Assembly: GCF_046250185.1 (NCBI RefSeq)
Contig: NZ_CP176469.1
Strand: one strand, 5' to 3'
Source of the DNA: Litorimonas sp046250185
GTDB taxonomy: Bacteria; Pseudomonadota; Alphaproteobacteria; Caulobacterales; Maricaulaceae
Length of the DNA stretch: 64,000 bases
Part shown: positions 8,184-16,625 of the stretch, one piece after another
Position numbering within the stretch: position 1 is the stretch's first letter
Layout: each line of letters opens with the position of its first letter
Notes under the pieces: generated by a model
Databases searched by the model: none
Seen by the model: the letters and a program-made list of their open reading frames with translations, nothing else
Told to the model about the DNA's origin: nothing
Program-made: the position numbers and the translations under genes

Positions 8184-8672
8184 ATGGCAGACCACCCAAT
8201 TATTCAGATTAGCCAGGCAACAGACCCCGCTGATGTCGCGGCGGTCAAAGCGCTGTTCTTGGAATATCTGCAATTCGTTGAACGCTATTTGGGACAAGAT
8301 TTATCTTTCCAAGGCACAGATAAAGAATTCGCAGATTTCCCGCAAATTTATGACGATCTATTTCTGGCCAGAGTGAACGGGCAGCCTTTGGCGGCTTGTG
8401 CTATCAAGCCCTTGCCCAATGATATGACAGGCAAAATTTGCGAACTAAAACGTCTCTATGCGCGACCCGAGGGCCGGGGCTTGGGGCTGGGCGCGGCTTT
8501 ATTGGACGTCGCGATTAAGGCTGCGCGTGATCTGGGGTATGTTCACATGTATCTGGACACAGACCACGGCCTGACTCACGCCAATAAAATCTACGAGGCG
8601 GCGGGCTTTGTCGATATTCCTTGCTATTATGATAATCCCCTCGACAGTCGATATCTGGCGCTAATGCTGTAG
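8184..8672 (+). CDS. GNAT-family N-acetyltransferase
   Basis: A 162-residue single-domain GNAT protein. ICELKRLYARPEGRGLGLGAALLD contains the beta4 strand and the acetyl-CoA pyrophosphate loop (R-x-x-G-x-G/L), and THANKIYEAAGF is the typical C-terminal motif. It should transfer an acetyl group from acetyl-CoA to an amine; the substrate is unknown. It starts 23 bp after the scaffold gene. No clear Shine-Dalgarno is seen, and the ATG sits inside a small hairpin (GTCTG...CAGAC around 8170-8192), which could limit initiation or couple it to upstream translation. Confidence 0.85.
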   Translation: MADHPIIQISQATDPADVAAVKALFLEYLQFVERYLGQDLSFQGTDKEFADFPQIYDDLFLARVNGQPLAACAIKPLPNDMTGKICELKRLYARPEGRGLGLGAALLDVAIKAARDLGYVHMYLDTDHGLTHANKIYEAAGFVDIPCYYDNPLDSRYLALML

Positions 8673-8768
8673 GAACAAACGCAGCCGCGCGACAACCGTT
8701 TCCGCGTACAGCGCGTATAAATGACACAAAAGACTTTTACTGACCTGATGTGGGCTGGGAGTAATGAC

Positions 8769-9341
8769 GTGAAAATGACGCTTATGATGAGCCTGGCCTG
8801 TCTGGCTTTATCTACGACGATGGCCTGCGCTCAAATGAAAGATTGTGCTATGAAAATGCCCCTCGAAACCTCGCAAGCCGTATCAGAATGGTATGCGGTT
8901 AATGACGGCGTTATGGGGGGGAAATCCTCTGGCGGTGCGAAATTTGATCAGGGGCATATGGTCTTTGATGGCGTGATTAATACAAATGGCGGCGGGTTTT
9001 CGTCTGTGCGCCGCGACGTGACGCCAGGACTATTGCGTGAGGCGACAGGCCTTACGCTCAATGTGCGTTCAGATGGGCGCGAATATAAAGTCACGATGAA
9101 AACGCAGGCCCGTTTACGCGGGCGTTATATCTCGTTCCAAGGCGTCATCCCGCCCAGCGCGCCAGGCGAATGGGCAGTGGTGACTGTCAACTTTGATGAC
9201 CTCAAAGCGTCAATTTTTGGACGTCCCGTGCGCGGCGCGAGCTTCGCCCCAGCCGAGGTCAGCGAGATCGGCATTATCATCGCAGATGGTCAAGACGGAC
9301 CGTTTGAGCTGCATGTGAAAGATATAGCGTCATGCGGCTAG
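8769..9341 (+). CDS. Exported CIA30-family protein
   Basis: I chose the GTG at 8769, which has GGGAG seven bases upstream and begins a clean signal peptide (MTLMMSLACLALSTTMACAQ). An ATG at 8721 would put charged sequence in front of it. The mature part (WYAVNDGVMGGKSSGG, GVINTNGGGFSSVRRD, YKVTMKTQ, FQGVIPP) matches the CIA30 jelly-roll domain known from the mitochondrial complex I assembly factor NDUFAF1. Because this copy is exported, a role in complex I assembly is unlikely; carbohydrate or ligand binding in the periplasm is possible but unproven. The last codons overlap the start of the MipA-like gene by 10 bp. Confidence 0.8.
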   Translation: MKMTLMMSLACLALSTTMACAQMKDCAMKMPLETSQAVSEWYAVNDGVMGGKSSGGAKFDQGHMVFDGVINTNGGGFSSVRRDVTPGLLREATGLTLNVRSDGREYKVTMKTQARLRGRYISFQGVIPPSAPGEWAVVTVNFDDLKASIFGRPVRGASFAPAEVSEIGIIIADGQDGPFELHVKDIASCG

Positions 9342-10168
9342 CGGGTCTTGCGCCGTTTGCTTTGGCGTGTCTGTGGCCGGTCTCGGTTGCGGCGCAAGAG
9401 CGTCCGCCCAATAGTTTTGAGCGACCTGACCCTAACGGCTGGAATGTAAGTGTGGGTGGCGGCGCGCTGCTATCGCCAAATTATCTGGGCGATGATGATT
9501 ACGCGCTATCGCTTGTGCCGTCCATTCGTGTGACCAAAGGTGACCGTGCCTTTGCGTCTGTCGAAGGGGGCATCGGTTACGCGGTCATAGCGACAGATAA
9601 TTTCCGCGCAGGCCCGCTGGCACAAGTTGAATTTGGGCGCGACGAAGACGGCGGCGGCCCATTTCGTGCGTCGGGTGACCGCACAACTGACTTGATCGGC
9701 TTGGGCGATATAGACACCTCTATTTCATTGGGCGGTTACGCGGAATTTGATTTTGGAAAGATCACGGCATCCGCCAAATTGGGTCAAGCCATTAGCGGCC
9801 ATGACGGCCTGACGGGGGAGCTAGGTCTACGTTATAAAGGCCGCGTCCAAGGCAATGGCCCGCCGATAATCTACAGCTTTGGCCCCAGCCTAAACTTTGG
9901 TGACGCGACCTACACCAATGCGTTTTTCGGCGTAACAGAGACGCAATCAGCGGCGTCTGGTTTGGGCGTTTACGAGGCGTCTGGCGGGGTAACGTCTTAC
10001 GGCGTGTCCACCAATGTGATCGTCCCTATGACCCGCACGGTGACAGGCAATATCATTGCGCAATATAACCGCTTAACAGGTGACGTTGCGGACGCGCCCC
10101 TTGTTCAACAGCGCGGCAGCGTCGACCAAGTTTTTCTCGGCGTCATAGCGTCTTATAGATTTAATTAA
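9332..10168 (+). CDS. MipA/OmpV-family outer-membrane protein
   Basis: A 278-residue protein with a signal peptide (LAPFALACLWPVSVAAQE), then alternating strands rich in Gly and aromatic residues (WNVSVGGGALLSPNYLGDDD, LVPSIRV) and a C-terminal YRFN. This is the MltA-interacting MipA/OmpV family, outer-membrane barrels linked to murein-hydrolase scaffolding or small-molecule passage. It overlaps the CIA30 gene by 10 bp, indicating translational coupling. Its stop abuts the lysC stop on the other strand with no spacer. Confidence 0.88.
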   Translation: MRLAGLAPFALACLWPVSVAAQERPPNSFERPDPNGWNVSVGGGALLSPNYLGDDDYALSLVPSIRVTKGDRAFASVEGGIGYAVIATDNFRAGPLAQVEFGRDEDGGGPFRASGDRTTDLIGLGDIDTSISLGGYAEFDFGKITASAKLGQAISGHDGLTGELGLRYKGRVQGNGPPIIYSFGPSLNFGDATYTNAFFGVTETQSAASGLGVYEASGGVTSYGVSTNVIVPMTRTVTGNIIAQYNRLTGDVADAPLVQQRGSVDQVFLGVIASYRFN

Positions 10169-11434
10169 TTACGCAGCTTTATGAAGCCCGAACGCATTGT
10201 GCAGTGCGCGCACGGCAAGTTCGGTATATTCACTATCAATCAACACAGAGATTTTGATCTCCGACGTGGCGATAACTTCAACATTGATGCCGCGCTCAGC
10301 CAGCGCTTCGAACATGGTTTGCGCAACGCCTGTATGGCTACGCATGCCGATGCCGACAACGGAAACTTTGGTGACGTCTTCATCATATTTAATGCCTTGG
10401 AAGCCGATGCTTTCCTTCCCCGCTTCCAGTGCTTTCAACGCTTTATCCAAGTCGCGCTTGCCAACGGTGAAGGTCAGATTGGCGGCGTTGTCAGAACGAG
10501 AAATCCCCTGCACAATCATATCGACAATGACATTGGCCTCGCTGAGGGCGCGGCAAACTTTGGCGACCATGCCAGGCTTGTCTTTCAAGCGCAGCAATGT
10601 GATTTGGGCTTCATCGCGCGAATAGGCGACGCCGCTAACAACGCGTTCTTCCATGGTTTCATCCTCGTGGCAAACTAGAGTTCCGGGGTTATCTTCGCCG
10701 ACTTCCGCCATGCTTGTCAGCACGCGGATCGGCAAATTATTATTCATCGCCAGCTCGACGGAGCGGGTCTGCAAGACCTTCGCGCCCAGGCTCGCCAGTT
10801 CCAGCATTTCTTCAAAGGCGATACGGCCCAAGCGGCGGGCGTCCTTGGCGATACGTGGGTCGGTCGTATAGATCCCGTCGACATCAGTATAAATATCACA
10901 GCGATCCGCTTTCAACGCCACGGCCAATGCGACAGCAGATGTATCTGATCCGCCGCGGCCCAGCGTCGAAATCCGTCCCGTATCGTTCACGCCTTGAAAG
11001 CCTGCAACAACAGCAATGTTGCCACCCTCCATAGACGGCCCAATGGCAGAGCTTTCGATCTCGGCGATACGGGCTTTGCTATGCGCCATATCTGTGCGGA
11101 GTGGAATTTGCCAGCCAAGCCAGCTTCGCGCTTTCAGACCGCGACGGCGCAGGGCAATCGACAAAAGGCCCGACGTGACTTGCTCACCCGTGGCCACGAT
11201 CGAATCGTATTCGTCTTCGATCTCTGTGCCGTTCTTAATACCGTCAGGCGCCGCGTCCGCGTCCAGCGCATCGACCAGCGCGACAAGTCGGTTGGTTTCC
11301 CCGCTCATGGCGGAGACAACGACAGCTACTTCATTGCCATCCTTCGCTTCTTCTGCGACCAAACTCGCCACATGACGAATCCTGTCCAGATTGGCCACAG
11401 ACGTTCCGCCGAATTTCATGACGATACGCGCCAT
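10169..11434 (-). CDS. lysC: Aspartate kinase
   Basis: A 421-residue aspartokinase that phosphorylates L-aspartate at the start of lysine, threonine, methionine and diaminopimelate synthesis. The N-terminal kinase has MKFGGTSV and the nucleotide/substrate loop GRGGSDTSAVALAVAL; residues ~265-421 hold two ACT domains (ITLLRLKDKPGMVAK and VSVVGIGMRSHTGVAQTM) for feedback inhibition by lysine and/or threonine. Length is normal for monofunctional LysC. It is divergent from ubiG across a 173-bp gap that contains one GANTC site (11512-11516). Confidence 0.96.
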   Translation of the reverse strand: MARIVMKFGGTSVANLDRIRHVASLVAEEAKDGNEVAVVVSAMSGETNRLVALVDALDADAAPDGIKNGTEIEDEYDSIVATGEQVTSGLLSIALRRRGLKARSWLGWQIPLRTDMAHSKARIAEIESSAIGPSMEGGNIAVVAGFQGVNDTGRISTLGRGGSDTSAVALAVALKADRCDIYTDVDGIYTTDPRIAKDARRLGRIAFEEMLELASLGAKVLQTRSVELAMNNNLPIRVLTSMAEVGEDNPGTLVCHEDETMEERVVSGVAYSRDEAQITLLRLKDKPGMVAKVCRALSEANVIVDMIVQGISRSDNAANLTFTVGKRDLDKALKALEAGKESIGFQGIKYDEDVTKVSVVGIGMRSHTGVAQTMFEALAERGINVEVIATSEIKISVLIDSEYTELAVRALHNAFGLHKAA

Positions 11435-11607
11435 TGATAAAGCCCTCTTGTAAAATTAGCGGCGCTTTTACGCGCGTGGCGATTTTTTTCAAGAGCGGAG
11501 TTTTAGGTTTGGAATCTAGGTCAGGCAAACCACCGCCGCGCCAACCCGTCCTATTGCTCCGCTCATGCGTAAAGACTAAGAGCGGCCGACGACGATAGGA
11601 ACAGACC

Positions 11608-12390
11608 ATGCCACACGACCACACCACTGACGCGCCAGACCACATCCAAAGCGTCTCTGTCGATCCCGCTGAAATGGCGAGCTTCTCGCGCATGGCGGAG
11701 GATTGGTGGAATCCGACGGGGATGTTTAAGCCGCTGCACGTCATGAACGGTGCGCGGTTAGGGTTTATCAAGGACGCTTTGTGCGAGCATTTCCACCGTG
11801 ACCCCGATGCGCCTCAGCCGCTTAAAGGGTTACGTGTATTAGATATTGGTTGCGGCGGTGGTTTATTGTGTGAGCCGCTGACACGGCTGGGCGCGAGTGT
11901 GACGGGTGTGGATGCGCTGGAGCGTAATCTCAAGACAGCTAAGACCCATGCCGAGCAAGTGGGTCTAGAGATCGATTATCGCCACGGCACGATTGAGCAA
12001 CTCGTCAAATCGGGCGAAGCGCCTTACGATGCCGTGCTGAATATGGAAGTGATTGAACATGTCGCCAACCCGCCAGAGTTCATGGCGGACTGTGCGGCGA
12101 TGGTACGGGAAGGCGGGGTGATGCTCTGTTCGACGATTAACCGCACGATCAAGGCCTTTGCGCTGGCGATCGTGGGCGCGGAATATATCCTACGCTGGCT
12201 GCCCAAGGGCACACACCAATACGCCAAGCTCGTCAAACCGATTGAAATCACGCGCTGGCTGAAAGACACGGGTCTACAAATTGAGCAGCAAACGGGCATG
12301 ACTCTGAACCCCATCACGCAGAATTGGACATTCTCTGACGATATGTCGATTAATTATGTAACCGTCGCGCAAAAGCCTGCGCGCAATTAA
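11608..12390 (+). CDS. ubiG: Ubiquinone biosynthesis O-methyltransferase
   Basis: A 260-residue class I SAM methyltransferase. The motif LRVLDIGCGGGLLCEPLTRLGA is preceded by the UbiG-specific EMASFSRMAEDWWNPTGMF and followed by NMEVIEHVANPPEF. UbiG performs both O-methylations in ubiquinone synthesis. The ATG at 11608 has AGGAAC upstream. The lysC-ubiG divergent pair is common in Alphaproteobacteria. The stop codon sits in a run of TTAATTAA that also starts a CtrA-type box. Confidence 0.95.
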   Translation: MPHDHTTDAPDHIQSVSVDPAEMASFSRMAEDWWNPTGMFKPLHVMNGARLGFIKDALCEHFHRDPDAPQPLKGLRVLDIGCGGGLLCEPLTRLGASVTGVDALERNLKTAKTHAEQVGLEIDYRHGTIEQLVKSGEAPYDAVLNMEVIEHVANPPEFMADCAAMVREGGVMLCSTINRTIKAFALAIVGAEYILRWLPKGTHQYAKLVKPIEITRWLKDTGLQIEQQTGMTLNPITQNWTFSDDMSINYVTVAQKPARN

Positions 12391-12643
12391 TTAACTCGGT
12401 TTTAACTTTTTGCCCAAGTTTTACGGGGGTATGCGTTATTGCATGAGTTTACCTTCCGTTAACCCTGTGAATTAATCATGTATAACACTGTGCATGACTT
12501 AATTTAGCCAAATTTCTGTTTATTTATATGAGGATAGAAGGTTAACGCCTATTAACCACGATTGTGGATAATTAATGGAACCGTCAGAGTCCCGTAGGGG
12601 TTATGCCTTCATAGTTGAATAAATGAAAGCGAGGTCATCCCCC
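12391..12643 (+). promoter_or_regulatory. AT-rich control region with CtrA box, DnaA box and GANTC site before the ParB-like gene
   Basis: This 253-bp gap holds TTAA-CTCGGTT-TTAA-C at 12391-12406 (exact CtrA consensus), a GGTTAA-N6-TTAACC dyad at 12540-12557, TGTGGATAA at 12563-12571 (reverse complement of the consensus DnaA box TTATCCACA), and GAGTC at 12587-12591. The stretch 12470-12530 is AT-rich. The composition suggests a cell-cycle-regulated promoter; a replication-origin role is possible but less likely with a single DnaA box. Confidence 0.5.
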
Positions 12644-13327
12644 ATGTCCTACCTACATAAACACTCACAATTCGCGGCTGCGACGGCCGCCGCATCGATT
12701 AAAACTGCGCCGATAGAGGTGTTCGCTGCGATCCGGTCAAAAATCCTATTTGGTCAGATGTTGCAAGACGTCAAAGCCGTGCAGCGTTCGATTGCGAAGC
12801 TAGGACTGCTCTCGCCTTTGGTTGTGGTCGAGCGGGCTGGAAAGCTTTACGTCATTGACGGGCAGAAGCGCCTCGCCGCGATCCGCCGCCTGCGATTTAC
12901 GGGGCAGTTGCCACGCAGCCTCAACCGTATACCCTATGTGCTATATGCCGACACGGTGGAGCGCCAAAGCCCTGCACCCGCGCTGCTCTCCAATCGGGAA
13001 TTGTATGAAGGTGTGGTCGAAGCGTTCAAAGCAGGGGCGAGCCCTGATGCGATTGCGAAGGAGCTTTATTTGACCCGTCAGAACGTAACACAAATCTTGA
13101 CACTGTCACGCCTCTCCCCGCGCCTGCGAGGGTATTTCTTTGACGGGCATCTAAACTTAGAGCAAGCGAAAGCTTATGCTGCGACCCCGCATCATGTGAC
13201 CCAAGACCGCGTATTTGACGCACTTGGCCCTTTCGCAGGGGATCGTGAAATCTTGGCAGCGTCCAAAGATGTGGCGGAGCAGACAGTTGTCGCTATGACG
13301 CCGCTAGAATTGAAACACGCTGCCTAA
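12644..13327 (+). CDS. Orphan ParB/KorB-like DNA-binding protein
   Basis: A 227-residue protein with a ParB-type N-terminal domain (VKAVQRSIAKLGLLSPLVVV, LYVIDGQKRLAAIRRL) and a helix-turn-helix segment (ASPDAIAKELYLTRQNVTQILTLSRLSP). The DGQKRLAA stretch corresponds to the ParB box 'GERR' region but with QKR. No ParA gene is adjacent and no parS-like palindrome was noticed, so it is probably not the main chromosome-partition ParB. The ATG at 12644 has GAGG nine bases upstream; the ATG at 12623 lies before that site. It converges on gpsA with a 4-bp overlap. Confidence 0.8.
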   Translation: MSYLHKHSQFAAATAAASIKTAPIEVFAAIRSKILFGQMLQDVKAVQRSIAKLGLLSPLVVVERAGKLYVIDGQKRLAAIRRLRFTGQLPRSLNRIPYVLYADTVERQSPAPALLSNRELYEGVVEAFKAGASPDAIAKELYLTRQNVTQILTLSRLSPRLRGYFFDGHLNLEQAKAYAATPHHVTQDRVFDALGPFAGDREILAASKDVAEQTVVAMTPLELKHAA

Positions 13328-14340
13328 GCTTCGCCCTCAACTTTAAGCGGACGATTGAGCAAGCGCTTTACCGCGTCTTCTGGCGCAATGTCGCCCGCGA
13401 CAATATCGGCCACGGCTTGACAGATCGGCATATCAATTTTGTGATTCTGTGCCATTTTTGCCAAAGCGGGCGCTGTTGCGACGCCTTCTGTCACGGCATT
13501 GCGTGACGCCATAATCTCTTTCATTGACTGACCTTGTCCCAGCGCCATGCCGCAACTCATATTGCGGGATTGCGTCGAGGAGCAGGTCAGCACCAAATCC
13601 CCCAACCCACAGAGCCCTGACAGTGTTTCTGGCTTCGCGCCCAAGGCATCGCCTAGACGTCGCATCTCGGCAAATCCCCGCGCGATCAAGGCCGCGTGCG
13701 CGGATTGTCCCAACTCCATACCCAAGACAATTCCGCAGGCAATCGCCAGCACATTCTTAACCGCGCCCCCAATTTCTGCGCCGATTATATCGTCAGACGT
13801 GTAGGGTCGGAAAGTCTCGCCCGCGATCAACGGCGCGATTTGATCAGCCAGATAGACGCTAGGGCCAGCCAGTGTCACAGCTGTGGGCAGGCCAATCGCC
13901 ACGTCTTTGGCAAAGCTCGGCCCTGACAGGACGTAAGCTACAGCGTGCGGAACTGTGGCTTTGACGACTTCCGCCATGAAGGACAGGCTCTCCTGCTCAA
14001 TGCCTTTGGAGCACAAGACGAGAGGCAGGCCATGCGGAATAGCGGAGGCAAAGTCGCTCAAAGTCGCGCGGGTGAATTGCGCTGGCACGACGACGAGGGC
14101 AAGATCAGCTTGCACAAAATCGGGTGTGTCGGATGTGGCTTTTAGATTTTTATTCAGAGCAATCCTAGGCAGGAAATCTTTGTTTTCATGATGCTCATTT
14201 ATGTCATGGGCGCAGCTATCTTCTCGGCACCATATTGTTGTGTCATGACCATGCCCCGCCATGAGGTTAGCGAGCGCTGTGCCCCAAGCGCCGCCGCCCA
14301 AGACAATCACATGTTTTTTATCGCGTGTTGCGTCCGTCAT
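13324..14340 (-). CDS. gpsA: NAD(P)-dependent glycerol-3-phosphate dehydrogenase
   Basis: A 338-residue enzyme that reduces dihydroxyacetone phosphate to sn-glycerol 3-phosphate for phospholipid synthesis. VIVLGGGAWGTALANLMAGHG is the N-terminal dinucleotide-binding loop, LSGPSFAKDVAIG and EIGGAVKNVLAIACGI carry the catalytic Lys region, and LCGLGDLVLTCSS is a GpsA signature. Length is standard. Two bases separate it from the DUF1178 gene downstream of the same-strand row, indicating a nit-DUF1178-gpsA transcription unit. Confidence 0.95.
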   Translation of the reverse strand: MTDATRDKKHVIVLGGGAWGTALANLMAGHGHDTTIWCREDSCAHDINEHHENKDFLPRIALNKNLKATSDTPDFVQADLALVVVPAQFTRATLSDFASAIPHGLPLVLCSKGIEQESLSFMAEVVKATVPHAVAYVLSGPSFAKDVAIGLPTAVTLAGPSVYLADQIAPLIAGETFRPYTSDDIIGAEIGGAVKNVLAIACGIVLGMELGQSAHAALIARGFAEMRRLGDALGAKPETLSGLCGLGDLVLTCSSTQSRNMSCGMALGQGQSMKEIMASRNAVTEGVATAPALAKMAQNHKIDMPICQAVADIVAGDIAPEDAVKRLLNRPLKVEGEA

Positions 14341-14342
14341 AT

Positions 14343-14777
14343 TTAATTCAACTTCTTTTTGGCTGGTGTAGGCGCAAGCATATCAGGCAAGGGGAGGGCC
14401 GCAATACCTTCTTCGTGCAGAGCCTCTGCCTCGCGTTTCGTGGCTTGCCCGTAAATGCCGCGCTCCGGTTTTTCGCCGTAATGGATAGCGCGGGCTTCAT
14501 CTGCAAATTTATCACCCACATCATCGCACTTAGTCGAAATTTCTTCGCGAATTTTCGCTGCGAATTCATTCATCATCGCGAGTTGCTTTTGCGCGGTTGC
14601 GTCTTTTTTGCGAGACGTCGCCACATTAGGCGCCATGATCGCCTTCTCGATTTTTGCGGAACTACAAATCGGACATTGGATGAGGCGCTTGGCTCGTTGG
14701 TCATCATAATCAGAGCTGCTGCTAAACCAGCCTTCAAAGGCGTGGTCATGCTTGCAGATGAGGTCATAACGGATCAC
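14343..14777 (-). CDS. DUF1178 family protein
   Basis: A 144-residue protein opening MIRYDLICKHDHAFEGWFSS, with CPICSSAKIEKAIMAP soon after. The two CxxH/CxxC-like elements (C8 with H10/H12, and CPIC) suggest a small zinc-ribbon-like site. DUF1178 proteins are widespread in Alphaproteobacteria, typically beside the nitrilase and glutaredoxin genes as here; no function is established. The gap to the nitrilase gene is 4 bp and to gpsA 2 bp, so it is part of a tight operon. Confidence 0.88.
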   Translation of the reverse strand: MIRYDLICKHDHAFEGWFSSSSDYDDQRAKRLIQCPICSSAKIEKAIMAPNVATSRKKDATAQKQLAMMNEFAAKIREEISTKCDDVGDKFADEARAIHYGEKPERGIYGQATKREAEALHEEGIAALPLPDMLAPTPAKKKLN

Positions 14778-14781
14778 GCGC

Positions 14782-15576
14782 CTAACTCCGCCAAGCGGGG
14801 ATCATGGCGCGGGCCGACGCGACTTTTTTCGGATGAATGTCGGCAAATAAAATGTCGGGCTTGTTGTGATCAAGCTTTGCAATCACTTTGCCCCACGGAT
14901 CAACGACCATGGATCGTCCCCAGGTTTGCCGACCATCTTCATGCTTGCCGCCTTGGGCGGGGGCCAGAATATAAGCGCCTGTTTCAATGGCCCGCGCGCG
15001 CAGCAAAGTTTCCCAATGGGCTTTACCTGTCGCCGTCGTAAACGCCGCTGGCACAGAGATCATATCGACCTCGGCCTGAGCGTAACCGCGGTAGAGGTCA
15101 GCAAAGCGCACATCATAACAGATCGACAAACCGAGGTTCAATTCGCCCACTGGCGCAATAATGGCTGTATCCCCTGCTGTATATGTGTCCGCTTCGCGGT
15201 AAGTTTCACGCGTTGAAATCGCGGCTTCAAATAAATGAATTTTGTCATAACGCGCTGCGACCAAACCATCCGGACCAAAGACAAAACTCCGATTAGCGAT
15301 TTGTCCGTCGGGGCGTTTGATAGCCAATGAACCAATGAGCAGCGTCACACCTAGATCAGCCGCCAAGGTCGAAAAGGCTTTGACGCCAAGGTCTTGATCT
15401 TGGGGGCGGACTTTGGCGCGCAGGGCCTTTGGGTCTTTCTCCAGCAAATGCGTCATCTCTGGCGTCGCGATAAAACGCGCGCCCGCCTTGGCTGCCTGCG
15501 TGATCGCTTTGCTGGCCGCGAGAATATTCGCAGCTATCTCTGTGCCAGACCGCATTTGTATGAGCGCAATTTTCAT
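14782..15576 (-). CDS. Carbon-nitrogen hydrolase, Nit1/deaminated-glutathione-amidase-like
   Basis: A 264-residue nitrilase-superfamily hydrolase. The Glu-Lys-Cys triad is visible: E40 in ATPEMTHLL, the Lys in ARYDKIHLFE, and the Cys in LSICYDVRFADLYR. The closest functional class is Nit1, which hydrolyses the amide of deaminated glutathione (metabolite repair); omega-amidase is the alternative. The glutaredoxin gene next door gives a thematic link to glutathione. The ATG at 15576 is three bases from the end of grxC. Confidence 0.88.
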   Translation of the reverse strand: MKIALIQMRSGTEIAANILAASKAITQAAKAGARFIATPEMTHLLEKDPKALRAKVRPQDQDLGVKAFSTLAADLGVTLLIGSLAIKRPDGQIANRSFVFGPDGLVAARYDKIHLFEAAISTRETYREADTYTAGDTAIIAPVGELNLGLSICYDVRFADLYRGYAQAEVDMISVPAAFTTATGKAHWETLLRARAIETGAYILAPAQGGKHEDGRQTWGRSMVVDPWGKVIAKLDHNKPDILFADIHPKKVASARAMIPAWRS

Positions 15577-15579
15577 GGG

Positions 15580-15831
15580 CTATGTCAGCAATGGGTCCAA
15601 GCCGCCCTTGGCGTCCAGCGCGAATAGATCATCGCAGCCGCCAATATGTTTGCCATCAATAAAAATCTGCGGAAACGTATTGCGCCCGGATCGGTCATTC
15701 ATTTCGCGACGCTTGGCGGGGTCCATATAGGCAGGAATTTCAATGAAAGACGCGCCTTTGGATGTCAGCAAGCCCTTGGCTCGCGTGCAGAAGGGACACA
15801 TTGCCTTGGTATATATTTCGATTTTGGCCAT
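15580..15831 (-). CDS. grxC: Glutaredoxin 3
   Basis: An 83-residue glutaredoxin: MAKIEIYTKAMCPFCTRAKG holds the CPFC redox motif, followed by NTFPQIFIDGKHIGGCDD with the cis-Pro and GG glutathione-binding loop. It reduces disulfides using glutathione. I chose the ATG at 15831; an upstream in-frame extension to 15939 lies inside comF and reads as non-family sequence. Confidence 0.94.
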   Translation of the reverse strand: MAKIEIYTKAMCPFCTRAKGLLTSKGASFIEIPAYMDPAKRREMNDRSGRNTFPQIFIDGKHIGGCDDLFALDAKGGLDPLLT

Positions 15832-15848
15832 AAAAAGCTCCTTTGCTT

Positions 15849-16616
15849 CTATGTAGGCAGATTTGCGGCGCGCACAACCCGCGCCAGGCACAGACCATCG
15901 ACATGCGCTGCCCCCGCGCGCTTGAGCGTTTTGGCGCAAGCTTCCAGTGTTGCCCCTGTCGTCATCACATCATCAATCAGAACAATGCGTTTGCTTGCGA
16001 TATAGTTTCGCCGCGCATCTGGCACATGAAACGCGCCTTTGACATTGCGCCGCCGTCCCATGGCTGACTTTCCGCCTTGGGTATCTGTTGCCCGCTTTCG
16101 CAGCAAGCTATCGGGATCAAATGTCAGCCCCCGCATCTGCGCAAGGCTGCGGCCGAGAATGGCAGACTGATTATAGCGCCGCCGCCGTAGACGCGTTGTA
16201 TGCAGCGGCACAGGGACAATGATGTCCGCCTCTGCCAACAATGTCCGCCCCGCGCGTGACATCTGTGTAGTGAACAAGCCGAGGCCATTCGTCCGCCCGC
16301 CATGTTTGAAGCTGAGAATTAATTGCCGCGAGGCATCGTCATAGGCCATAGCTGACCTCGCGCGATCATAAGTTGGGGGGTAGGCCGCGCAGCGCAGACA
16401 CAAACTCATAGCTTGCGCCGCATAATCAAATGGAAACCCACATGCGTCGCAGCAGGGTTCATCCAAGAATTTGACGGCCTGCCAGAGCGGCGCTGTCTCG
16501 TCCTCGGGATCAAGGCTGAGCAAAGTCTGCGCTGGCAAGACAGTGTCCAAGGCGCGCGATAAGCCGCGGCTGGCCGCTTTGATCAGGGGGTTTTCTTTTG
16601 CGCGTGGAAAGACCAT
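15849..16616 (-). CDS. comF: ComF-family phosphoribosyltransferase-like protein
   Basis: A 255-residue protein. The N-terminal half has two Cys pairs (CCDACGFP and CLRC) typical of the ComF zinc-finger segment. The C-terminal half is a type I phosphoribosyltransferase fold with the PRPP loop RIVLIDDVMTTGATLEAC. ComF homologues assist uptake of transforming DNA in competent bacteria; the alphaproteobacterial role is mostly untested. The ATG at 16616 has AGGGAAG upstream; a start at 16652 would overlap the divergent gene. Confidence 0.88.
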   Translation of the reverse strand: MVFPRAKENPLIKAASRGLSRALDTVLPAQTLLSLDPEDETAPLWQAVKFLDEPCCDACGFPFDYAAQAMSLCLRCAAYPPTYDRARSAMAYDDASRQLILSFKHGGRTNGLGLFTTQMSRAGRTLLAEADIIVPVPLHTTRLRRRRYNQSAILGRSLAQMRGLTFDPDSLLRKRATDTQGGKSAMGRRRNVKGAFHVPDARRNYIASKRIVLIDDVMTTGATLEACAKTLKRAGAAHVDGLCLARVVRAANLPT

Positions 16617-16625
16617 ATCTTCCCT

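Noticed and set aside
12391..12643. Chromosomal origin of replication
   Set aside because: Only one consensus DnaA box and no typical oriC neighbours; kept as a regulatory region with the origin idea noted as a lesser possibility.
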